Source of the DNA: Xenorhabdus innexi
GTDB lineage: Bacteria; Pseudomonadota; Gammaproteobacteria; Enterobacterales; Enterobacteriaceae
Length of the DNA stretch: 40,361 nucleotides
Reading direction: 5' to 3'
NCBI RefSeq assembly: GCF_002632485.1
Contig: NZ_NIBU01000033.1
Span: forward strand, 1-40,361
The position numbers and the translations under genes are program-made. The notes beneath the pieces are model-generated. The model was not told where the DNA came from and searched no databases. It saw nothing but the letters and a program-made list of their open reading frames with translations. Shown piece by piece: positions 35,406 through 40,361 of this stretch; positions within the stretch are counted from its first letter, which is position 1, and the number at the start of each line of letters is the position of its first letter.

Positions 35406-37556
35406 TTGCCAGATACTAATCGACGCAAGTTTATTAAAACCTGTGCACAAACCGCAGGAGCCGTTTTCGCAATAGCTTCATTGCCCGGCAGTATTCGTCT
35501 GGCGATAGCGGCAGAGAACGGAAGTACCACCAGCGATGAATTCCTGTGGCTGGAAGATTTACAAGGTGAAACCGCTCAGCGGTGGGTGAAGAAGGAAAAC
35601 AAGCGCACCATCGAACGTTATGCTCAGGGAGATGGTTTCCGTAAGTTAGAGCAGCAAATACTAAATATTCTTAACAAAGACACCCGGATTCCGTGGGTCA
35701 ATAAGCATGGCGATTACTATTATAATTTCTGGCAGGATCAGAATAATCCTCGTGGCCTGCTGCGGCGCACTACTCTGCAAGAGTACCGTAAAGCCCAGCC
35801 AGTATGGGAAACGGTGCTGGATATTGACGCTCTGGGTAAAGTTGAAGGCAAAGACTGGCTCTACCACGGCTTGCAGCCTCTGGCTCCAGAATACCGATAC
35901 TGCCTGATGAAATTGTCGCCGGGCGGAGGAGACGCTGTTGAAATCCGTGAGTTTGATCTGACCACTAAGCAATTCATTAAGGGTGGTTTCAGCGTACCAG
36001 TAGCCAAAAGCAGAGTGTCGTGGATTGATAAAGACAACATATTTATCGCGACCGATTTTGGCTCCGGTTCAATGACCCAGTCCGGCTATGCCCGAATCGC
36101 TAAACGCTGGCGGCGCGGTACACCGCTGAGTGCTGCCGAAACACTGTATGAAGCTCAGCCGGAAGATATGATGGTATTCGCCTATCGTGATCGCACTGCC
36201 GGGTTTGAACGCGATTATGTAGGCCGTCATCTGGATTTTTATCGCCGTGAATATTTCTTACTGACAAAACAAAATCAGAAGGTCAGGATTGATATCCCGG
36301 AAGATGCAGAGATCAGCACTCACCGTGAGTGGCTATTGATAAGACCGAGTAAAGAATGGAATGTGGGAGGGGTTCGTTATCCGTCCGGTGCTTTACTGGC
36401 AGCGAACTTCGACGATTATCTGGCAGGCAGGCGTGATTTACAGGTACTTTTCACGCCCGATGAAGAGACAGCATTAAGTAGCTACAGCAGTACCCGCGAT
36501 CACCTGATTCTCAGCATCATGGATAATGTGGTAAACCGACTTGAAGTATTGACGCCGCAGGGTAATAGCTGGCAGCGGCAGCCATTGGGTAATCCGGGTA
36601 CTATGAGCAATATTTCAGCCACCGGTATTGATGAGAAAACTAACGATTACTTCCTGACTATCAATAATTTCCTGCATCCGGCCTCGCTGTATTTAGGCAA
36701 CCTCGACGGCCGTGAAGCGGAGCTGCTGAAACAGGCACCGAGAGATTTTGATGCTGGTAACTATCAGGTCAGCCAGCATTTCGCCCGCTCCAAAGATGGT
36801 ACTCGTGTGCCGTATTTCCAAATTTCAGCCAAAAATCTCAAACTGAACGGCAGAAATCCTACACTGCTGAACGGCTATGGTGGTTTTGAAATATCGCTAC
36901 TGCCAAATTATATAGGCAGTGAGGCACCCGCTTGGCTGGAACGTGGCGGTGTTTATGTCGTCGCTAATATCCGTGGCGGTGGCGAATATGGCCCGGCGTG
37001 GCACCAAGCCGCTCTTATGCAGAATCGCCATCGTGCCTATGAAGATTTTGCGGCAGTAGCGCAGGACCTGATTGCTCGAAAAGTAACATCATCAAAACAT
37101 CTTGGCGCGCGTGGACGCAGCAACGGTGGTCTGCTGGTCGGCAATATGTTAACGCTGTATCCGCAGCTATTCGGTTGCATAGTCTGCGGCGTGCCACTGC
37201 TGGACATGCAGCGCTATAGCCAGCTTTCCGCCGGCGCTTCATGGATTGCTGAATATGGCGACCCGAGCAAACCGGATCAGTGGGCATATATCAAAACCTT
37301 CTCGCCGTATCACAATATCAAGGAGCAGGTAGCTTACCCGCCGGTACTTTTCTATACCGCAACCAGTGATGATCGGGTTCATCCATCACATGCACGTAAG
37401 ATGGCAGCACGTATGCAGAAAATGGGCTATCAACAGGTGTATTTCTATGAGAACACGGAAGGAGGACACAGCGCTGCGGCTGATAAAAAACAGTCGGCAT
37501 TCCAGAGCGCAATGGTCAGTGAATTTATGTGGTCCAGCCTGAATAGCAAGGCTTAA
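35406..37556 (+). CDS. Tat-exported prolyl oligopeptidase-family serine peptidase (S9A)
   Basis: A 716-aa peptidase starting at TTG 35406, chosen because AAGGAG (35393-35398) lies 7 nt upstream. An earlier in-frame ATG (35292) would put about 38 residues of improbable sequence before the export signal. Residues 5-11 are NRRKFIK, a twin-arginine motif, followed by a hydrophobic stretch and AIAAEN, so the folded enzyme is exported. An N-terminal beta-propeller (about 45-470) caps the alpha/beta-hydrolase domain. The triad is visible: S572 in GRSNGG, Asp in SDDRVHP (about 655) and H688 in EGGHSAA. It cleaves short peptides, usually after proline, and the propeller excludes proteins. It is divergent from gxpS, with a terminator following. 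A role in processing peptides, host or self, is inference. Confidence 0.87.
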   Translation: MPDTNRRKFIKTCAQTAGAVFAIASLPGSIRLAIAAENGSTTSDEFLWLEDLQGETAQRWVKKENKRTIERYAQGDGFRKLEQQILNILNKDTRIPWVNKHGDYYYNFWQDQNNPRGLLRRTTLQEYRKAQPVWETVLDIDALGKVEGKDWLYHGLQPLAPEYRYCLMKLSPGGGDAVEIREFDLTTKQFIKGGFSVPVAKSRVSWIDKDNIFIATDFGSGSMTQSGYARIAKRWRRGTPLSAAETLYEAQPEDMMVFAYRDRTAGFERDYVGRHLDFYRREYFLLTKQNQKVRIDIPEDAEISTHREWLLIRPSKEWNVGGVRYPSGALLAANFDDYLAGRRDLQVLFTPDEETALSSYSSTRDHLILSIMDNVVNRLEVLTPQGNSWQRQPLGNPGTMSNISATGIDEKTNDYFLTINNFLHPASLYLGNLDGREAELLKQAPRDFDAGNYQVSQHFARSKDGTRVPYFQISAKNLKLNGRNPTLLNGYGGFEISLLPNYIGSEAPAWLERGGVYVVANIRGGGEYGPAWHQAALMQNRHRAYEDFAAVAQDLIARKVTSSKHLGARGRSNGGLLVGNMLTLYPQLFGCIVCGVPLLDMQRYSQLSAGASWIAEYGDPSKPDQWAYIKTFSPYHNIKEQVAYPPVLFYTATSDDRVHPSHARKMAARMQKMGYQQVYFYENTEGGHSAAADKKQSAFQSAMVSEFMWSSLNSKA

Positions 37557-37585
37557 CTACTGGTAGCTAACTTTCAGAGTACCGA

Positions 37586-37615
37586 CAAAGTGCTGGTTTT
37601 TTATCCGGCACTTTG
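37586..37615 (+). terminator. terminator after the prolyl oligopeptidase gene
   Basis: CAAAGTGCTGG (37586-37596) pairs with CCGGCACTTTG (37605-37615), with one G-U pair and an 8-nt T-rich loop, 30 nt after the stop. The trailing CTTTA is short. Confidence 0.7.
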
Positions 37616-37746
37616 CTTTAACCAATAACATTTATCATGGCTTGAGCACGCGATCTCGAACGCCGTAGCCGAAGAGCATTACTCTAACGTTTACGTGTGA
37701 TCAGGTAGAATATTAGTTCATTTCACCACTTCCAAAACTCTACGCA

Positions 37747-38493
37747 ATGAAACAATTTAATAAAAATGCTCAATCTTATGACATCGTAAGAAAAAAAATC
37801 ACCTATCCCAGTGCACTGTATTCATCTCTTTCATCCCGTACTCCCGCTAAAGAAGCAGCATTAGATATCGGATGCGGTAATGGTATTTCAACTGTTCATT
37901 TGCAAAAGTTATTTGATCACGTAGAAGGCTGTGATATAGGCGACGTTTTGATCGATGCAGCACGACAGAATTACCCTGATATCCTGTTTAACGTGTCGCC
38001 ATCAGAGACATTTTCACCACATCACTCTTTTGATCTCATCACCAGTGCCACCTCTTTCTATTGGATGGATCGCAAAAGAATACTTATGAATCTACAGGAA
38101 TGGCTAAAACCTGAAGGGATTTTTTGTGCATATAAATATGATTTTCCTGTGGTATATGGCCCACTTCGCGATTATATCGAAACGGAGTTGGTTACCCGTT
38201 GGTCACGCTATCGAGATCCACGCCTGATCCAGTATGACAATACGCTTGAGCTAATGTGCAGTTGTTCACACCTGAAAAATGCTTGTAGAGAACTTTTTGC
38301 AAATATTATTTTCCTTACTCCAGAAGAAGTAGCATTATTTTTCCTATCTACAAGTTATGTAACCCGATATATCGAAGAAGAAGGTGGCGAAACTTATGCC
38401 CATCAATTTCTGGAAATGGTAATGAACATTGACAAATCCTCATCAGTTGCTGTCAACTTCGATATTCATGCATTCACTGCGGTCAGACGCTGA
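37747..38493 (+). CDS. class I SAM-dependent methyltransferase
   Basis: A 248-aa Methyltransf_11-type enzyme with the family's opening FNKNAQSYDIVRKKITYP. The SAM loop ALDIGCGNGIS is at 38-48, an acidic VEGCDIGDVLIDAA strand follows, then FDLITSATSFYWMD and LKPEGIFCAYKY. The C-terminal half resembles yeast TMT1/trans-aconitate-methyltransferase-like proteins in layout, but the substrate cannot be named. The ATG has little ribosome-site support (CTACGCA). It is a single gene: a terminator separates it from the upstream peptidase, and a bidirectional hairpin from the converging permease. I see no evidence tying it to gxpS, since GameXPeptide A is not methylated. Confidence 0.8.
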   Translation: MKQFNKNAQSYDIVRKKITYPSALYSSLSSRTPAKEAALDIGCGNGISTVHLQKLFDHVEGCDIGDVLIDAARQNYPDILFNVSPSETFSPHHSFDLITSATSFYWMDRKRILMNLQEWLKPEGIFCAYKYDFPVVYGPLRDYIETELVTRWSRYRDPRLIQYDNTLELMCSCSHLKNACRELFANIIFLTPEEVALFFLSTSYVTRYIEEEGGETYAHQFLEMVMNIDKSSSVAVNFDIHAFTAVRR

Positions 38494-38530
38494 ATCTTAT
38501 CCATGACGAACGTATATGTAGCAATACGGA

Positions 38531-38553
38531 GAGTTAGCTACGACAGCTAACTC
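38531..38553. terminator. terminator between convergent methyltransferase and permease genes
   Basis: A perfect 9-bp stem GAGTTAGCT/AGCTAACTC with loop ACGAC is followed on + by TTCTTT. It is well placed 37 nt after the methyltransferase stop and 38 nt past the permease stop. Confidence 0.8.
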
Positions 38554-38591
38554 TTCTTTGCGGAGTGTTTTGGTAGGATAAAGAAAGAGAA

Positions 38592-39836
38592 TTACCACCC
38601 TGAGGGCAGATAACCCAATAATGAAGCGATGGCATACACTGCGCTGGCCGAATACAGCAACACGATGCTTATTTGCAGCAACGGATGCGTAATCCAACTG
38701 CACTGCCAGCATGGGGTTCGATCACCGTATTTCCGTGCGCCACGAAGGATCAGTATCGGCATAATAGATAAAATCACACCACTGAATACACCGGCGAAAT
38801 ACAGCGCGTTAACGAATGACACCAGTCCGCTGTAAGCCAGTACAAACGGGGGTATTGCCACCACCAACAGTACACCGAAACGTCGTAACGGCTGCTCATC
38901 ATTACCCAGCCGGAATTTGTCAAAGATATTAGTCAGGAAACTACCACCCAACCCCCAGTAAGAAGTTAATATCGCGCACAACGCAAACACGTTAGTGGAA
39001 AAGAATGCCCACTCTCCCAGTGCCTGCCCCCATGCAATCGTTACTACATCAGAGATATTATCCAGCCCGTTAAGCGCAATCACTGACATCGGCACTACAG
39101 CCAGCAGCACAAAGATCATCACCATGCCAACAATAATCGCTTTCGGTAGCTGTTCCGGCTTATCGACGAACCCACGCGCCATTTCCGGCACGATATACTG
39201 TGCTGAAAAACTAAATACCACTACATTGAATAACGGCACCATAAAGAGCCAATCTCCGTCCAGCAAGTGACGCATCTGGGTGCTGTCTTTCAGTAGCGTT
39301 GCTGCTACCAGCGTTAATAGCATTACCAGCATGCCAATGCTGATAAATTTCTCGCCACGCCCAATCGCTTTTAATCCGAGATACAACACCCCTACCGCCG
39401 GTATAAAAAACAACAAACTACCGAGAGTCGGTGAAATACCCAGCAGTGACTGTAACAATTGACCACTGCCGCTCATGTAAGCAGTCAGCGCACCAATACT
39501 GTTGATGCACACCGAAAAGAACATCACCCATGCACCTAAACCGCCAACGTAGCGTTTCGCCAGACCGCTAAGTTGCAGGTGAGCGCGGGTACGCAGAGTC
39601 GATTCAGCGACATACAGCATAGTAATGGTCGTCAGCACACCCACCAGCACCAACCAGAACATCAGAGGTAAAAAGCCTGCTTTTCTTGAAGCGTAAGCGA
39701 TGGACAGCAAACCAGCACCAATATTTGTGCCAACAATCATCGCTACTCCTTCGAGGAAACTCAGTGACTTACCGGATACAGATACCGTCTTTTCAGAGGC
39801 AAGCACTGAAGAAATACTGGTATTATCAGAAGACAT
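38592..39836 (-). CDS. aromatic amino-acid permease, HAAAP (Trp/Tyr permease) type
   Basis: A 414-aa membrane protein with 11 helices. The start is ATG 39836, which has AGGAGG 4 nt ahead; a GTG 33 nt upstream would add a charged stretch without support. GVAMIVGTNIGAGLLSIAYA in helix 1 is the unwound, substrate-binding G-T-x-I-G-A-G motif of Mtr/TyrP/TnaB carriers. ALxYFAGVFSGVILSIMPILI near the C-terminus also fits. Such carriers bring in tryptophan, tyrosine or related amino acids with protons. The precise substrate is unknown. It lies 30 kb from the TyrDC-type decarboxylase gene, so a tyrosine/tyramine link would need expression data. A gabD-like remnant is just upstream. Confidence 0.8.
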   Translation of the reverse strand: MSSDNTSISSVLASEKTVSVSGKSLSFLEGVAMIVGTNIGAGLLSIAYASRKAGFLPLMFWLVLVGVLTTITMLYVAESTLRTRAHLQLSGLAKRYVGGLGAWVMFFSVCINSIGALTAYMSGSGQLLQSLLGISPTLGSLLFFIPAVGVLYLGLKAIGRGEKFISIGMLVMLLTLVAATLLKDSTQMRHLLDGDWLFMVPLFNVVVFSFSAQYIVPEMARGFVDKPEQLPKAIIVGMVMIFVLLAVVPMSVIALNGLDNISDVVTIAWGQALGEWAFFSTNVFALCAILTSYWGLGGSFLTNIFDKFRLGNDEQPLRRFGVLLVVAIPPFVLAYSGLVSFVNALYFAGVFSGVILSIMPILILRGARKYGDRTPCWQCSWITHPLLQISIVLLYSASAVYAIASLLGYLPSGW

Positions 39837-39893
39837 ACATCCTCCTTTATCTCCCGCTGGAGTGACCACCGGGGCAGGTTAATTTCACGGTGG

Positions 39894-39976
39894 TCAATGG
39901 CTCACATCGATACACAGGTATTTCAGCTCCAGATGCTCCTCAATTCCGTCGCGCCCCCTTTACACCAGAACCCATA
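39894..39976 (-). pseudogene. remnant of an aldehyde dehydrogenase (GabD-like) C-terminus
   Basis: On the - strand, one frame gives GRDGIEEHLELKYLCID then a stop at 39894-39896. This matches the GabD C-terminal pattern GRE...YGIEDYLEIKYMCIG. Upstream, a GSG-type motif is displaced by a frameshift, so the gene is broken and most of it is missing. It is a deletion scar upstream of the permease. Confidence 0.45.
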
Positions 39977-40196
39977 CTGCATCACACCGTCGAGCAGAAC
40001 ATATTTATGAAACTGGAACGAACTCTAATTAATACACTTTGCTTTTAATTAATTATTAGTACTAACGTTTTAATAGTGAAAACCCCAACAAGTCTCACTT
40101 ACTTACCCTGTTCGGTATCCTGAGTAAGGAATACTCCTATCATTTTGAAAAGGAATTTAAAGTTTAGTGCAAAAAAACAGAGGAAAAATTCTAGAT

Positions 40197-40212
40197 TGTG
40201 AGTTTTGTCATA
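40197..40212 (+). promoter_or_regulatory. CRP-like site upstream of the last gene
   Basis: TGTGA-GTTTTG-TCATA matches the CRP consensus TGTGA-N6-TCACA at 9 of 10 positions, about 135 nt before the next gene's ATG. No binding data exist here, and the identity of the gene beyond the window is unknown. Confidence 0.3.
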
Positions 40213-40347
40213 TGAAATCACACAAAGTTACTCAGTTATAAAAGGATAATATAATAATACATCTTGGATTCGACTAATAAGTGCAATTTCTAAGAAAGGC
40301 GGTCAGTTGCTATAGTAGGCATCTTTCTCGCCAAAGGAAAATGCACT

Positions 40348-40361
40348 ATGACCTATACACA
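40348..40361 (+). CDS. start of a further gene (partial)
   Basis: ATG 40348-40350 lies 9 nt after AAAGGA and begins MTYT before the window ends. Another ATG at 40341 is too close to the ribosome site. Four codons do not allow a function to be named. Confidence 0.45.

Larger units (their letters stand above)
39837..40347. other. intergenic region with ALDH remnant and CRP-like site
   Basis: About 510 nt between the permease and the last gene. The left part (39894-39976) is the gabD-like fossil; the right part is AT-rich with a CRP-like site. The permease promoter must lie here; I could not fix it by eye. Confidence 0.5.

Noticed and set aside
37747..38493. Methyltransferase as a tailoring enzyme for the NRPS product
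   Set aside because: A terminator-bounded single gene on the other strand; GameXPeptide A carries no methyl group.
1..40361. CRISPR arrays, tRNA and rRNA genes
   Set aside because: I saw no evenly spaced direct repeats and no cloverleaf-like sequence with conserved tRNA boxes.

Overview
The window reads as a chromosomal segment of an entomopathogenic enterobacterium, most likely Photorhabdus, with Xenorhabdus as the alternative. Housekeeping genes (fnr, uspE, a CspA-type cold-shock gene with its cold-box leader, a ygfF-like SDR) are clearly enterobacterial. The dominant gene is a 15.7-kb, five-module NRPS whose domain order and A-domain pocket residues match GameXPeptide synthetase GxpS, which is known from these genera. 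Intergenic regions are AT-rich and hold a short TATACCC/GGGTATA-ended element and eroded gene remnants, as expected for such genomes.

Layout. 1-1.8 kb: the last residues of an outer-membrane beta-barrel gene, then a secreted trypsin-like protease. 1.9-10.1 kb: an accessory region. An MFS exporter and a SAM methyltransferase lie on the + strand. They converge on an overlapping pair on the - strand: a TauD-type Fe(II)/2-oxoglutarate dioxygenase and an unrecognised protein with a C-x6-C-x3-C cluster. A TyrDC-type decarboxylase and an orphan DmsC-like membrane protein follow. 10.1-12.3 kb: fnr, with an FNR box at its own promoter, and uspE. 12.4-14.5 kb: a solitary tyrosine recombinase, an IS3-type transposase remnant and a ygfF-like SDR. 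14.6-18.4 kb: cold-shock gene, a translationally overlapping lysoplasmalogenase-aldehyde dehydrogenase pair and a BPSS1780-type membrane protein. 18.5-34.3 kb: gxpS on the - strand. 34.3-35.4 kb: a long AT-rich leader/intergenic region. 35.4-40.4 kb: a Tat-exported prolyl oligopeptidase with a TTG start, a methyltransferase, an aromatic-amino-acid permease, a gabD-like remnant and the first codons of another gene.

How the parts work together. gxpS is self-contained: A-T-C/E-A-T-C-A-T-C/E-A-T-C/E-A-T-TE predicts a cyclic pentapeptide of configuration D-L-D-D-L. Its A-domain codes fit Val-Leu-Phe-Leu-Leu, that is, GameXPeptide A. The less understood part is the 1.9-8.9 kb region. Its two overlapping oxidative/metal-cluster enzymes, methyltransferase, exporter and decarboxylase look like a small-molecule pathway that I cannot match to a known product. 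The promoter region in front of the dioxygenase pair carries a CTGT-N8-ACAG LexA-like site and an FNR/CRP-like site. YhhN and the aldehyde dehydrogenase probably form a two-step route from lysoplasmalogen-type vinyl ethers to fatty acids.
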